From Pseudomonas palmensis (GTDB lineage Bacteria; Pseudomonadota; Gammaproteobacteria; Pseudomonadales; Pseudomonadaceae), in the NCBI RefSeq assembly GCF_017848315.1, contig NZ_JAFKEC010000003.1, forward strand, positions 162,473-226,472: a DNA stretch of 64,000 bases. The letters are read 5' to 3'. Of this stretch, positions 35,313 to 44,679 are shown in pieces. Below the pieces are notes generated by a model, which saw nothing but the letters and a program-made list of their open reading frames with translations, searched no databases and was not told the origin of the DNA. Numbering within the stretch: the first letter of the stretch is position 1; every line of letters begins with the position of its first letter. A program made the translations under genes and the position numbers.

Positions 35313-36302
35313 TTACCCCACTTTCACCATGTGTGGCGCAGCGGAACGCTCGCCTGGCTGGTGGTCCAGGTCGCGGCTGACCAGCAGCAGCACGTGCGCC
35401 GAAGCGTCGGAAACCTGTGCCTTGTAACCGGCGATGGAACGGGCGAAGACGTTGTAGATGACCACTGCGGGGATCGCGGCAACCAGGCCCAGGGCGGTGG
35501 CCAGCAGGGCCTCGGCGATACCGGGTGCAACCACCGCGAGGTTGGTGGTCTGGGTCTTGGCGATGCCGATGAAGCTGTTCATGATGCCCCACACGGTACC
35601 GAACAGACCGACGAACGGAGCGGTGGAGCCGATGGTGGCAAGCACGCCGGTACCGCTGCTCATGTTGCGACCGCTGGCCGCGACCAGGCGCTCGAGGCGG
35701 AAGCTCACGCGCTCCTTGATACCTTCTTTTTCACGGGCATTGGCCGACAGGTGCATTTCCTCGAGGGCATCGTGCACCAGCAGGTGTGCCAGGGTGCCGG
35801 GCTTGTCGGCGGTTTCGCTGGCGTCCTTGATGCTGGTGGCCTTCTTCAGCAGGGCGATTTCAGAACGCAGGCGGCGCTTGGCGCCCATCAGTTCGAAGCC
35901 CTTGGCAATCCAGATGGTCCAGGTGATCAGCGAGGCGATGGCCAGGCCGATCATCACGATCTTCACCACGATGTCGGCGTTCTGGTACATGCCCCATGGC
36001 GACAGGTCGTGGGCCATGCCCAGGCTGGTGTCTTCGACCAGCGCTTGGGTGGCGTCGTCGGCCTGGCCTTCGACAGGGGCAGCGCCCGGCGCGGCGGCGG
36101 CATCCGCAGGCTCGGCGCCCGGGGCAGCAGGTGCGGCCGGGGTAGCATCGGCAGGGGCAACGGCGGCGGCCGGTGTGGCGTTCTGTGCGGCGGGCTCATC
36201 GGCCATGGCGGCGGGGGCCAGTACCAGGCTGAACATCAGCGCGGCAATGGCGCGCCAGGCGCGCGACAGGGTTGGCGAAGCGGAAGGTTGAATACGTGTC
36301 AT
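35313..36302 (-). CDS. exbB: Biopolymer transport protein ExbB
   Basis: Proton-channel scaffold of the TonB system. The 329-residue protein has a signal-like N-terminus (cleavage near AAMA, residue about 33), an Ala/Pro-rich extension of about 60 residues as in other pseudomonad ExbB proteins, and three transmembrane helices typical of the MotA/TolQ/ExbB family (IVVKIVMIGLAIASLITWTI; GSTAPFVGLFGTVWGIMNSF; EALLATALGLVAAIPAVVIY). I use ATG 36302 (MTRIQPSASP). Confidence 0.95.
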   Translation of the reverse strand: MTRIQPSASPTLSRAWRAIAALMFSLVLAPAAMADEPAAQNATPAAAVAPADATPAAPAAPGAEPADAAAAPGAAPVEGQADDATQALVEDTSLGMAHDLSPWGMYQNADIVVKIVMIGLAIASLITWTIWIAKGFELMGAKRRLRSEIALLKKATSIKDASETADKPGTLAHLLVHDALEEMHLSANAREKEGIKERVSFRLERLVAASGRNMSSGTGVLATIGSTAPFVGLFGTVWGIMNSFIGIAKTQTTNLAVVAPGIAEALLATALGLVAAIPAVVIYNVFARSIAGYKAQVSDASAHVLLLVSRDLDHQPGERSAAPHMVKVG

Positions 36303-36384
36303 GCTGGCCGGACCTGATGAAGAAGAAATGGGTGGTTGTCCTTCCAGGCCTCGAGTCGGGCCGAGAACAAAATTTGGGCGGCCA

Positions 36385-36432
36385 TTATTGCAAGTAATTC
36401 TTGTTAACAGAAGATACACAGTATCTTTTTTT
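36385..36432. promoter_or_regulatory. AT-rich divergent control region with Fur-like and hairpin elements
   Basis: AACAAGAATTACTTGCAAT (minus strand, about 36406-36388) is AT-rich and partly palindromic and could be a weak Fur box for exbB-exbD-tonB, but only about 7 of 19 positions match the consensus in my alignment. Next to it, AGATAC-ACA-GTATCT (36412-36426) plus a seven-T run forms a small hairpin. Confidence 0.3.
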
Positions 36433-36498
36433 GCATATTAACTAGCCGCCTATCGATTTCCACAGATAGGCTGTGGCTTTGTCTGACGGAGTGTGCGG

Positions 36499-37356
36499 AT
36501 GTCTTCGCCTTCAGTTCTGATCGTCGGTTGCGGCGATGTGGGTGGCCGTCTGGCCCAGCAATTGCTGGGCCTTGGCTGGTCGGTAAGCGGTTTGCGCAGA
36601 AATGTGGCGGCCTTGCCCGCGGGGGTTGCCGGCATCGCGGCAGACCTGGAAAACCCGCAGTGCCCGACCGATTGGCCTTTGGTCGCACCCGACTACCTGG
36701 TGTACTGCGTGGCCGCGAGCCAGCATGACGAGGCGGGCTATCAGGCGGCTTATGTACAGGGCCTCAAGCATGTACTGGGCTGGCTGGCCGAGCGTGGCCA
36801 GCGACCGCAGCGCCTGCTGTTCGTGTCCAGCAGCAGTGTGTTCGCCCAGCAGGACGGCGAGTGGATCGATGAAACCGCCGCCACCTTGCCGTCAGGTTAT
36901 TCGGGGCAGGTCATGCTCCAGGCCGAACAGCTGGCACTGGCCAGCGGCATTCCGGCCAGCATCGTGCGCCTGACCGGTATCTACGGGCCGGGCCGCGAAT
37001 GGCTGCTCAGCCAGGTGCGCCAGGGGTATCGGGTGACCGAAGAGCCGCCGCTGTACGGCAACCGCATCCATGCCGAGGACGCGGCAGGGCTGCTGGCCTT
37101 CCTGCTCAAGGCCGATGCGTCAGGGCGTGCGCTGGAGGACTGCTACATCGGGGTGGACGATGCGCCGGCGCCATTGGCCGACGTGGTGGCCTGGTTGCGC
37201 GAGTACATGGGCGTCACGCATTGGTCGGAGCAGCAGCGTGTGCGGCGCACCGGCAGCAAGCGCTGCAGCAATGCGCGTGCCCGGGCACTGGGCTGGGTGC
37301 CACAGTACCCGAGCTACAAGGAAGGCTACGCGGCGATTCTGGCGGCGCAACCCTGA
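36499..37356 (+). CDS. NAD-dependent epimerase/dehydratase-like protein
   Basis: A 285-residue extended short-chain dehydrogenase-like protein. The N-terminal Rossmann motif is VLIVGCGDVGGRLAQQLL. A YxxxK-like active site is not obvious, but SGYSGQVMLQAEQLALASG (near residue 135) sits where the catalytic Tyr would be, and VRLTGIYGPGREWLL follows. Homologues are called YeeZ-like or NAD(P)-binding; substrate unknown. ATG 36499 follows ACGGAG. It is divergent from exbB. Confidence 0.85.
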   Translation: MSSPSVLIVGCGDVGGRLAQQLLGLGWSVSGLRRNVAALPAGVAGIAADLENPQCPTDWPLVAPDYLVYCVAASQHDEAGYQAAYVQGLKHVLGWLAERGQRPQRLLFVSSSSVFAQQDGEWIDETAATLPSGYSGQVMLQAEQLALASGIPASIVRLTGIYGPGREWLLSQVRQGYRVTEEPPLYGNRIHAEDAAGLLAFLLKADASGRALEDCYIGVDDAPAPLADVVAWLREYMGVTHWSEQQRVRRTGSKRCSNARARALGWVPQYPSYKEGYAAILAAQP

Positions 37357-37368
37357 GGGCTCACCTGA

Positions 37369-38103
37369 TCAGTCGCGCTCGAGCAGCCATTGCCGGGCGC
37401 CGGGATACAGCTGCGGCATCTCGTCTGGCTGGGCGCTGTTGAGGGCACGCAGGATTTCCAGCGTCTTGCCATCACGCTTGAAGATCCACGGGTTGCCCTG
37501 CTGGTTGCGCTCCAGCCACAGGCTGTCGTACTCGCCGCTCATGCTGGCGCAGTCGCCGGCCAGGCACAGTGCGTAGCGGTCCAGATTGGGCAGGCCCTCG
37601 ACACTGCCCGTGTCGCCGAAGCGCACGACATTGCCCTGACCAGGGCCCTCGATCACCTTCCAGTCACCCTTCAGGTAGGCGCCGTACAGCGCCTGCTCGA
37701 AGGTGGTCCCGGTGCGGGCTTCCATTGGGGCGGGAGAGCTGGCCTTCTGGAAGCTGTGCTGCGGCGCCATCGGGGTGGCGTGCTGCACCAGTTCGTCGCC
37801 ATCCAGGCTCAGCGTCTGTATCTCATTCCCCGGGAATACCACGTCCCGCTGTTTTTCGCCGGCCTTGAGCTGGCCTTCGACGATCTCGAAACCGTTGGTG
37901 TAGCTGGCCTGTTCGGCCGCGACGTTGACCTTCCATTCCAGGTTGCCGCCGCTGTCCTGCAGCGCCTTGCGCAGGCTCACGCCTTTGGCGGCAGCATCGA
38001 TGGCCTGCTGGTTGATCCAGATGCCGTTGTAGTCTTCGGGTTTGTGGCTGGCGCAGCCGCTCAACAGTGCGGCGGCCAGAGCCAGGGCAAGCGCGTGGCG
38101 CAT
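37369..38103 (-). CDS. Hypothetical lipoprotein
   Basis: A 244-residue exported protein with a clear lipobox: ALALAAALLSGCASHKPE, with Cys at residue 17, so it should be lipid-anchored in the envelope. The mature part contains EDYNGIWINQQAIDAAAKGV and LYPGARQWLLERD. Two further Cys occur in ALCLAGDCASM. No domain recognised. It is followed by the converging epimerase-like gene with 12 bases between. Confidence 0.82.
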   Translation of the reverse strand: MRHALALALAAALLSGCASHKPEDYNGIWINQQAIDAAAKGVSLRKALQDSGGNLEWKVNVAAEQASYTNGFEIVEGQLKAGEKQRDVVFPGNEIQTLSLDGDELVQHATPMAPQHSFQKASSPAPMEARTGTTFEQALYGAYLKGDWKVIEGPGQGNVVRFGDTGSVEGLPNLDRYALCLAGDCASMSGEYDSLWLERNQQGNPWIFKRDGKTLEILRALNSAQPDEMPQLYPGARQWLLERD

Positions 38104-38160
38104 GGCGGGGTCCTTCCAGAACAGTGCGGCGGCGAGCCGGCCGGCCCGCCGCGCGAGGTA

Positions 38161-38541
38161 TTACTCGAGGACCAGGATCGCGTCCATTTCAACCTGCGAG
38201 CCGCGTGGCAGCGCAGCGACGCCGATGGCGGCGCGGGCAGGGTAGGGCTGTTCGAAGTAGCGGCCCATGACCTCGTTGACCTTGGCGAAGTGGCTCAGGT
38301 CGGTCAGGAAGATGTTCAGCTTGACGATGTCCTTGAACGAGCCGCCGGCAGCTTCGGCCACGGCTTTGAGGTTTTCGAACACCTGTACGGTCTGGGCTTC
38401 GAAGCCTTCGACCAGCTCCATGGTTTTCGGGTCCAGCGGGATCTGGCCCGACATGTACACGGTATTGCCGGCCTTGATCGCCTGGGAGTAGGTGCCGATG
38501 GCCGCTGGGGCCTTGTCGCTGGTGATGACGGTCTTGGTCAT
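38161..38541 (-). CDS. ridA: RidA-family reactive intermediate deaminase
   Basis: RidA hydrolyses reactive enamines and imines from PLP enzymes such as threonine dehydratase. The 126 residues have the family signature and the key Arg in the [16 protein letters not shown] segment near residue 105, with [13 protein letters not shown] near residue 33. It lies 23 bases after spoT on the same strand, so it may share its transcript. Confidence 0.95.
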   Translation of the reverse strand: MTKTVITSDKAPAAIGTYSQAIKAGNTVYMSGQIPLDPKTMELVEGFEAQTVQVFENLKAVAEAAGGSFKDIVKLNIFLTDLSHFAKVNEVMGRYFEQPYPARAAIGVAALPRGSQVEMDAILVLE

Positions 38542-38564
38542 GGTGACTCCTTGCAGGGGGAGGG

Positions 38565-40673
38565 CTACGTGCGCATGCGGGTGATGCGAATCACCCCGGT
38601 CAGGGCACGCAGTTTCTTGATCACGCGGGCCAGGTGCACACGGTCGTGCACGCTGACCACCAGCTGGACCACGCTGATGCGGCCATCACGTTCGTCCATG
38701 CTGATCTTCTCGATGTTGCCGTCGGCGGCGTTGACGCTGCTGGCCAGCAGGGCAATCAGGCCGCGCTGGTGTTCCAGCTCGACGCGCAGCTCGACATTGA
38801 ATTCGCCGGTGACATCCTTGGCCCAGGACAGCTGGATGCATTTTTCCGGGTTGTGGCGAATTTCGCTGATGTTGCGGCAGTTCTCCAGGTGCACCACCAT
38901 GCCCTTGCCCGCCGACAGGTGCCCGACGATCGGGTCGCCCGGAATCGGCGTGCAGCACTTGGCGTAGCTGAGCACCAGGCCCTCGGTGCCGCGAATGGCC
39001 AGAGGACCCTCGGGGTTGGGCAACTGCTCGCCTTCGCTGGAGAGCAGGCGGCGGGCCACTACGTAGGCCATGCGGTTGCCCAGGCCGATATCTTCGAGCA
39101 GGTCTTCGATCACTTCGAGGCGATACTCGGCCAGCATGGCCTGGATGCGCTCCTGGGGGATCTTGTCCAGCGCGCTGTCGAAACCGTTGAGCACCTTGTT
39201 GAGCAGGCGCTCGCCCAGGTTGATCGATTCGGAGCGGCGCTGCAGCTTCAGGGCATGGCGGATATGGGTGCGCGCCTTGCCGGTGACCACGAAGTTCAGC
39301 CAGGCCGGGTTCGGTCGTGCGCCCGGGGCGCTGACGATCTCGACCGTCGAGCCGCTCTGCAGCGGTTCGGACAGCGGTGCCAGGCGGCGGTTGATGCGGC
39401 ACGCGATGCAGCTGTTGCCGACGTCGGTATGCACCGCGTAGGCAAAGTCGACCGCCGTGGAGCCCTTTGGCAGCTCCATGATGCGGCCTTTGGGCGTGAA
39501 CACGTAGACCTCGTCCGGGAACAGGTCGATCTTCACGCTTTCGATGAATTCGAGCGAGTTGCCCGCGCGCTGCTGCATTTCCAGCACGCCCTTGACCCAC
39601 TGGCGCGCCCGGGCATGGGTGCCCTTGGGCTGCTCGTCGTCACTGGACTTGTACAGCCAGTGCGCCGCGATGCCGTTGTTGGCCATCTCTTCCATCTCGC
39701 GGGTGCGGATCTGGATCTCGATGGGCACGCCGTGCATGCCGAACAGGGTGGTATGCAGCGACTGGTAGCCGTTGGCCTTGGGGATCGCGATGTAGTCCTT
39801 GAAGCGCCCCGGCAGCGGCTTGTACAGGTTGTGCACGGCGCCGAGCACGCGATAGCAGGTGTCGACCTTGTCGACCACGATGCGGAAGGCGTACACGTCC
39901 ATGATCTCGTTGAAGGCGCGGCGCTTGCCGCGCATCTTCTTGTAGATGCCGTAGATGTGCTTCTGCCGCCCGCTGACCTCGCCTTCGATACCGTCCACGG
40001 CCAGGCAGTGGCTGAGCGATTCCTCGATCTTGTTGACCAGCTCCTTGCGGTTGCCGCGGGCACGCTTGACTGCCTGGTAGATACGCGCCGAGCGCATCGG
40101 GTACATGGCCTTGAAGCCCAGGTCCTCGAACTCCACGCGCACAGTGTGCATGCCCAGGCGGTTGGCGATGGGGGCGTAGATCTCGAGGGTTTCCTTGGCG
40201 ATGCGCCGGCGTTTTTCGCCCGACAGCACTTCCAGGGTGCGCATGTTGTGCAGGCGGTCGGCCAGCTTGACCAGGATCACGCGAATGTCGCGGGCCATGG
40301 CCATGGCCATCTTCTGGAAGTTTTCGGCCTGGGCTTCGGCCTTGGTCTCGAAGTTCATCTGGGTCAGCTTGCTGACGCCATCGACCAGTTCGGCGACGGT
40401 TTCGCCGAATTGGGAACTGAGGGCTTCCTTGGCGATTCCGGTGTCTTCGATCACGTCATGCAGCATGGCGGCCATCAGGCTCTGATGGTCCATGTGCATG
40501 TCGGCAAGAATGCTTGCCACCGCCAGCGGGTGCGTGACGTATGGCTCGCCGCTGCGACGGCGCTGGCCGTCGTGGGCTTGTTCGGCGTAGAAATACGCCC
40601 GGCGTACCAGGTTGACCTGGTCGGCGCCGAGGTAGGTCGAGAGGCGATCGGCGAGGGCGTCTATGCTCGGCAC
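38565..40673 (-). CDS. spoT: Bifunctional (p)ppGpp synthetase/hydrolase SpoT
   Basis: Controls the stringent response by making and degrading (p)ppGpp. The 702-residue protein starts at GTG 40673 (GGAG eight bases upstream) as [11 protein letters not shown]. The HD hydrolase domain has the HD motif in [12 protein letters not shown] near residue 70. The synthetase domain follows ([20 protein letters not shown]), then TGS ([18 protein letters not shown]) and C-terminal ACT ([19 protein letters not shown]). A longer frame to 40715 exists. rpoZ precedes it by 60 bases. Confidence 0.97.
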   Translation of the reverse strand: MPSIDALADRLSTYLGADQVNLVRRAYFYAEQAHDGQRRRSGEPYVTHPLAVASILADMHMDHQSLMAAMLHDVIEDTGIAKEALSSQFGETVAELVDGVSKLTQMNFETKAEAQAENFQKMAMAMARDIRVILVKLADRLHNMRTLEVLSGEKRRRIAKETLEIYAPIANRLGMHTVRVEFEDLGFKAMYPMRSARIYQAVKRARGNRKELVNKIEESLSHCLAVDGIEGEVSGRQKHIYGIYKKMRGKRRAFNEIMDVYAFRIVVDKVDTCYRVLGAVHNLYKPLPGRFKDYIAIPKANGYQSLHTTLFGMHGVPIEIQIRTREMEEMANNGIAAHWLYKSSDDEQPKGTHARARQWVKGVLEMQQRAGNSLEFIESVKIDLFPDEVYVFTPKGRIMELPKGSTAVDFAYAVHTDVGNSCIACRINRRLAPLSEPLQSGSTVEIVSAPGARPNPAWLNFVVTGKARTHIRHALKLQRRSESINLGERLLNKVLNGFDSALDKIPQERIQAMLAEYRLEVIEDLLEDIGLGNRMAYVVARRLLSSEGEQLPNPEGPLAIRGTEGLVLSYAKCCTPIPGDPIVGHLSAGKGMVVHLENCRNISEIRHNPEKCIQLSWAKDVTGEFNVELRVELEHQRGLIALLASSVNAADGNIEKISMDERDGRISVVQLVVSVHDRVHLARVIKKLRALTGVIRITRMRT

Positions 40674-40733
40674 GATGTTAGCTCCTGCCGAGAAAGTGGG
40701 CCCTGCGCCGTACAACGTCGACCAGGCATGGAC

Positions 40734-41000
40734 TTAGACGGCCTCGTTGGCCTCGTCCTCACCGAATGCAGCGAAGACCGGGTCTTCGTGGACGATGTCC
40801 TGTTCGGCCATGAATTCTGGGGTGCAGATGCCTTCGGCGATTTCGCGCAGGGCGACGACGGTCGGCTTGTCGTTTTCCCACGCCACTTTCGGCTCTTTGC
40901 CGCCGGTGGCCAGTTGGCGGGCACGCTTGGTAGACAGCATGACCAGCTCAAAGCGGTTATCCACGTGTTCTAGACAATCTTCAACGGTTACGCGGGCCAT
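40734..41000 (-). CDS. rpoZ: RNA polymerase omega subunit RpoZ
   Basis: Small subunit that helps assemble RNA polymerase and, in E. coli, forms a ppGpp site. The 88 residues start [20 protein letters not shown] and include [10 protein letters not shown] and the [10 protein letters not shown] motif. It is followed by spoT, the usual neighbour. ATG 41000 is favoured over 41018. Confidence 0.96.
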   Translation of the reverse strand: MARVTVEDCLEHVDNRFELVMLSTKRARQLATGGKEPKVAWENDKPTVVALREIAEGICTPEFMAEQDIVHEDPVFAAFGEDEANEAV

Positions 41001-41215
41001 GGTCTTCCTCAGTAGCAAATGCGGTGTTCAGCCCGAATGGGCGAGCGGACTCGATAGTTTAAAAAATCACCAGCCTTTAGGGAAGCGCTGATTTCACGTC
41101 GAGACTTGTGTAAGCCGACAATAACCAGTTGTGAGGCTCTAGCACAACTGTCTTGTGGGAGTGGATTCAAATGCTTGGCCGGCAGGTCGGCGCCTGCAGA
41201 ACTGCGCACCTGCCC

Positions 41216-41243
41216 CGTGGGAGCCGGCCTTGCCGGCGAAGGG
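41216..41243 (-). repeat. Single REP element
   Basis: One copy of GTGGGAGCCGGCCTTGCCGG followed by CGAAGG, just downstream of the LysR gene at 41253. Confidence 0.8.
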
Positions 41244-41252
41244 GCCCGAAAG

Positions 41253-42143
41253 TCAGGCCTGACCCTCCTGGCGCCCCAGCATCCCGCGCAAACGCGGGGT
41301 CAATTCGTCGAACAGGGTCTGCACCGAACGCAGCGCACGGCAATCGGGGCGGGTCAGCAGCCACAGCTCGGTATTGCACCCGGGCAGGGCACCGCTCAAC
41401 TGTTCCACCCCCGGCAAGGTGTCGGCCATGTAGTCGGGCAGGGCAGCCACCCCCAGCCCGGCCGCCACCAGTTGTGCAATCGCCGCGATTCCGCTGCAGC
41501 GATAGCGCGGCATCACCCCCGGCAGCTGCTGACTGCGCCACACCACTGTGGCGTGGTCCTGCATGGAGTCGTCGGGGGCAATCCAGGGCACGCTGGCCGG
41601 GGCCTCGGCCAGCCGCTCGCGGTACTCCTCGCGCCCGCACACCACATACGAGGCCGCCCCCAGGCAGCGCCCCACAAGGTGCTCGGGTGGCGAATTGGTC
41701 AGGCGCAGCGCCAGGTCGGCGTCGCGCCGGCTGAGGTTGGCGAAGGTGTTGGAGGTCGCCAGTTCCAGTGACAGGGCCGGGTATGCCGGCATGAAGTCGG
41801 CCAGGGCCGGCAGCAGCAGGCTGTGCAGCACCGCATCGGTACAGGTCAGGCGCACCGTGCCGCTGACCACCTGTTCGCCGTGCTCCAGCGCCACCCGCGC
41901 CGCATCCAGCGCCTGCTCGGCACGTTCGGCCTGCTCGGCCAGGGCCTGGGCGGTGCCGGTAGGGATGTAGCCCTTGCGGCTCTTCACGAACAGCGCGGTG
42001 CCCAGTGCGGCCTCCATGCGCCGGATCGAGCGGAACACCGTCGACACATCGACCCGCAGCAGGTCTGCAGCCTTGGCCAGGGAGCGTCCGCGTACCAGCG
42101 CGAGCACCAGGGAAAGGTCGGCGTGACTGATCTGATATTGCAT
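41253..42143 (-). CDS. LysR-family transcriptional regulator, divergent from the polyamine-type genes
   Basis: A 296-residue LysR-type regulator. The HTH region is LSLVLALVRGRSLAKAADLL with VSTVFRSIRRMEAALGTALF. The effector-binding domain runs from about residue 90. I chose ATG 42143 (MQYQISHAD) rather than the long upstream frame. It is transcribed away from the glutamine synthetase homologue 243 bases upstream, so it probably controls that operon; inferred. It lies between rpoZ and the catabolic genes. Confidence 0.92.
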   Translation of the reverse strand: MQYQISHADLSLVLALVRGRSLAKAADLLRVDVSTVFRSIRRMEAALGTALFVKSRKGYIPTGTAQALAEQAERAEQALDAARVALEHGEQVVSGTVRLTCTDAVLHSLLLPALADFMPAYPALSLELATSNTFANLSRRDADLALRLTNSPPEHLVGRCLGAASYVVCGREEYRERLAEAPASVPWIAPDDSMQDHATVVWRSQQLPGVMPRYRCSGIAAIAQLVAAGLGVAALPDYMADTLPGVEQLSGALPGCNTELWLLTRPDCRALRSVQTLFDELTPRLRGMLGRQEGQA

Positions 42144-42386
42144 GGGTGCACTCTTTGCTTGCCTAAATGCCAATGTCTGTTGCGTGGGGGCCATTCTATA
42201 GTGAGGCGGCAGTCGTGAATCAATCCGCGACGTTGTCAGAACCTGGAACGACCGTGCAATGCCGCGGCGTTCGGCATTCCCCACGATGGGAACCTTAAAA
42301 AGAACAAATGAAACCATCGCCGCTCCCGATAGCGCAGTAACACCTCCTCCATTGCCGCCCGATAAAAAATCAAAGGATGCCTAGCC

Positions 42387-43769
42387 ATGACGTCGGTCTC
42401 CCCGTGCGCCATCCCTCTCGACGAGATGGGTGAATTTCTCAAGGCCCACCCTGAGGTGCAATTTGTCGATCTGCTGATTGCAGACATGAACGGCGTGGTG
42501 CGTGGCAAGCGCATCGAGCGTGCGAGCCTGGTCAAGGTCTACGAAAAAGGCATCAACCTGCCGGCTTCGCTGTTTGCCCTGGACATCAACGGTTCCACCG
42601 TCGAAAGCACTGGCCTGGGCCTGGACATCGGCGACGCCGACCGTATCTGCTACCCGATCCCCGGCACCTTGAGCTTCGAGCCCTGGCAGAAGCGCCCCAC
42701 CGCGCAGCTGCTGATGACCATGCATGAACTGGACGGCACGCCATTCTTCGCCGACCCGCGCGAAGTGCTGCGCGGCGTGGTGGAGAAGTTCGACGCGCTG
42801 GGCCTGGATATCTGCGCCGCGTTCGAGCTGGAGTTCTACCTGATCGACCAGGACAACCTGAACGGTCGCCCGCAGCCGCCGCGCTCGCCGATCTCCGGCA
42901 AACGCCCGCAATCGACCCAGGTTTACCTGATCGATGACCTGGACGAGTATGTCGACTGCCTGCAGGACATGCTCGAAGCGGCCAAGGAGCAAGGTATCCC
43001 GGCCGATGCCATCGTCAAGGAAAGCGCCCCGGCGCAGTTCGAGGTCAACCTGCACCACGTGGCTGACGCGATGAAGGCCTGCGACTACGCAGTGCTGCTC
43101 AAGCGCCTGATCAAGAACATCGCCTACGACCATGAGATGGACTCCACCTTCATGGCCAAGCCGTACCCTGGCCAGGCGGGCAACGGCCTGCACGTGCACA
43201 TCTCGCTGCTGGACAAGAAGACCGGCAAGAACATCTTCGCAACCGACGACCCCGAAAACAGCGAAACCCTGCGCCACGCCATCGGCGGCGTGCTCGAAAC
43301 CATGCCGGCATCGATGGCCTTCCTGTGCCCCAACGTGAACTCCTACCGCCGTTTCGGCGCGCAGTTCTACGTGCCCAATGCCCCGAGCTGGGGCCTGGAC
43401 AACCGTACCGTGGCCGTGCGCGTGCCTACCGGCAGCAGCGATGCCGTACGTATCGAGCACCGCGTGGCCGGCGCCGATGCCAACCCGTACCTGATGATGG
43501 CTTCGATCCTGGCCGGCATTCACCACGGCCTGACCAACAAGGTCGACCCGGGCGAGCCGGTCGAGGGCAACTCCTACGAGCAACTGGAGCAGAGCCTGCC
43601 GAACAACCTGCGCGATGCGCTGCGCGAGCTCGATGACAGCGAGGTGCTGAACCAGTACATCAGCCCCGACTACATCGACATCTTCGTGGCCTGCAAGGAA
43701 AGCGAGATGGCGGAGTTCGAAGTGTCGATCTCCGACCTCGAATACAACTGGTACCTGCATACGGTGTGA
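42387..43769 (+). CDS. Glutamine synthetase family protein (gamma-glutamylpolyamine synthetase type)
   Basis: A 460-residue GS-fold ligase. The start MTSVSPCAIPLDEMGEFLK, the metal/substrate segment FELEFYLIDQDN, the PGQAGNGLHVHISLLDK motif near residue 260, and RIEHRVAGADANPYLMMASI near residue 355 are GS features. With the downstream amidotransferase-type hydrolase, the LysR gene and the permease, the context is the PuuA/SpuI pathway. There, polyamines or other amines are gamma-glutamylated before oxidation. The particular amine is not readable. Confidence 0.9.
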   Translation: MTSVSPCAIPLDEMGEFLKAHPEVQFVDLLIADMNGVVRGKRIERASLVKVYEKGINLPASLFALDINGSTVESTGLGLDIGDADRICYPIPGTLSFEPWQKRPTAQLLMTMHELDGTPFFADPREVLRGVVEKFDALGLDICAAFELEFYLIDQDNLNGRPQPPRSPISGKRPQSTQVYLIDDLDEYVDCLQDMLEAAKEQGIPADAIVKESAPAQFEVNLHHVADAMKACDYAVLLKRLIKNIAYDHEMDSTFMAKPYPGQAGNGLHVHISLLDKKTGKNIFATDDPENSETLRHAIGGVLETMPASMAFLCPNVNSYRRFGAQFYVPNAPSWGLDNRTVAVRVPTGSSDAVRIEHRVAGADANPYLMMASILAGIHHGLTNKVDPGEPVEGNSYEQLEQSLPNNLRDALRELDDSEVLNQYISPDYIDIFVACKESEMAEFEVSISDLEYNWYLHTV

Positions 43770-43802
43770 TGGCTGGATAAAGCTGCAACGGAGGCTTAAC
43801 CG

Positions 43803-44573
43803 ATGAACGAGCGCGCAGGGCGGCTGCCCCTGATTGGTGTGAGTGCTTGCCGCCAGCAACTGGGCAAGAACTCGTCGCATACCGTGGGCGACAAGTATGT
43901 CGAGGCGGCCGGTTTTGCCGGATTGCCGCTGATTCTCCCGGCCCGGGACGTCGCAAGCGACCCGAACCTTGTGCTGGAGCATCTGGATGGCATTCTTTTT
44001 ACCGGTTCGCCTTCTAATGTCGAGCCGCATCATTACAATGGCGCCCCCAGCGTGGAAGGCACCCGCCACGACGTGTTTCGTGACCGGCTGACCCTGCCGC
44101 TGCTGCAGGCCGCGATTGCCAGGGGTGTACCGGTGTTCTGCGTGTGCCGGGGCTTCCAGGAACTCAACGTCAGCCTGGGCGGCACCTTGCACCAGCGTGT
44201 GCAGGAGCTGCCAGGCTACCTGGACCATCGCGAGTCGCAGGATGCGCCGCTGGAAGAGCAATACAGCCCCCGCCACCTGGTGACATGTCAGCCCGGGGGG
44301 AAATTCGAGCAGATGGGGCTGCCTGCCCGCTTCATGGTCAACTCGCTGCACAGCCAGGGCATCGATCGCCTGGCCGCCGGCCTGCGCGCCGAAGCCCTGG
44401 CTCCCGATGGACTGATCGAAGCTGTGTCCATGGATGACGCCCCAGGCTTTGTGGTCGGTGTGCAATGGCACCCGGAATACCGCTTTGCCGAAAACCCGGT
44501 GTCGCTGCGCCTGTTCGAGGCGTTTCGCGAAGCCTGCATCGCCCATGCGCTACGCCGGGAGAAGGCCCTATGA
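43803..44573 (+). CDS. Class I glutamine amidotransferase-type hydrolase (gamma-glutamyl-GABA hydrolase, PuuD-like)
   Basis: A 256-residue hydrolase that would release GABA or a similar product from its gamma-glutamyl form. The catalytic Cys sits in VFCVCRGFQELNVSLGGT near residue 115, and the His-Glu pair in VVGVQWHPEYRFAE near residue 220. Both residues are intact. It starts 33 bases after the GS homologue in the same operon. Confidence 0.92.
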   Translation: MNERAGRLPLIGVSACRQQLGKNSSHTVGDKYVEAAGFAGLPLILPARDVASDPNLVLEHLDGILFTGSPSNVEPHHYNGAPSVEGTRHDVFRDRLTLPLLQAAIARGVPVFCVCRGFQELNVSLGGTLHQRVQELPGYLDHRESQDAPLEEQYSPRHLVTCQPGGKFEQMGLPARFMVNSLHSQGIDRLAAGLRAEALAPDGLIEAVSMDDAPGFVVGVQWHPEYRFAENPVSLRLFEAFREACIAHALRREKAL

Positions 44574-44679
44574 GGTCACCCGGCTGAGCCGGCGATGCAC
44601 TGCAACAAGTTTCATTGAGTGATAGCGGGCACCCCACGGGGGGCCCGGAAAATAATACCAATAGTGACGGCAACTACTC

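Noticed and set aside
38634..40973. A 779-codon open frame opposite spoT and rpoZ
   Set aside because: Antisense shadow of conserved genes with no recognisable domain.
42381..44546. A 721-codon open frame opposite the GS and hydrolase genes
   Set aside because: Antisense shadow; the forward strand has intact catalytic motifs.
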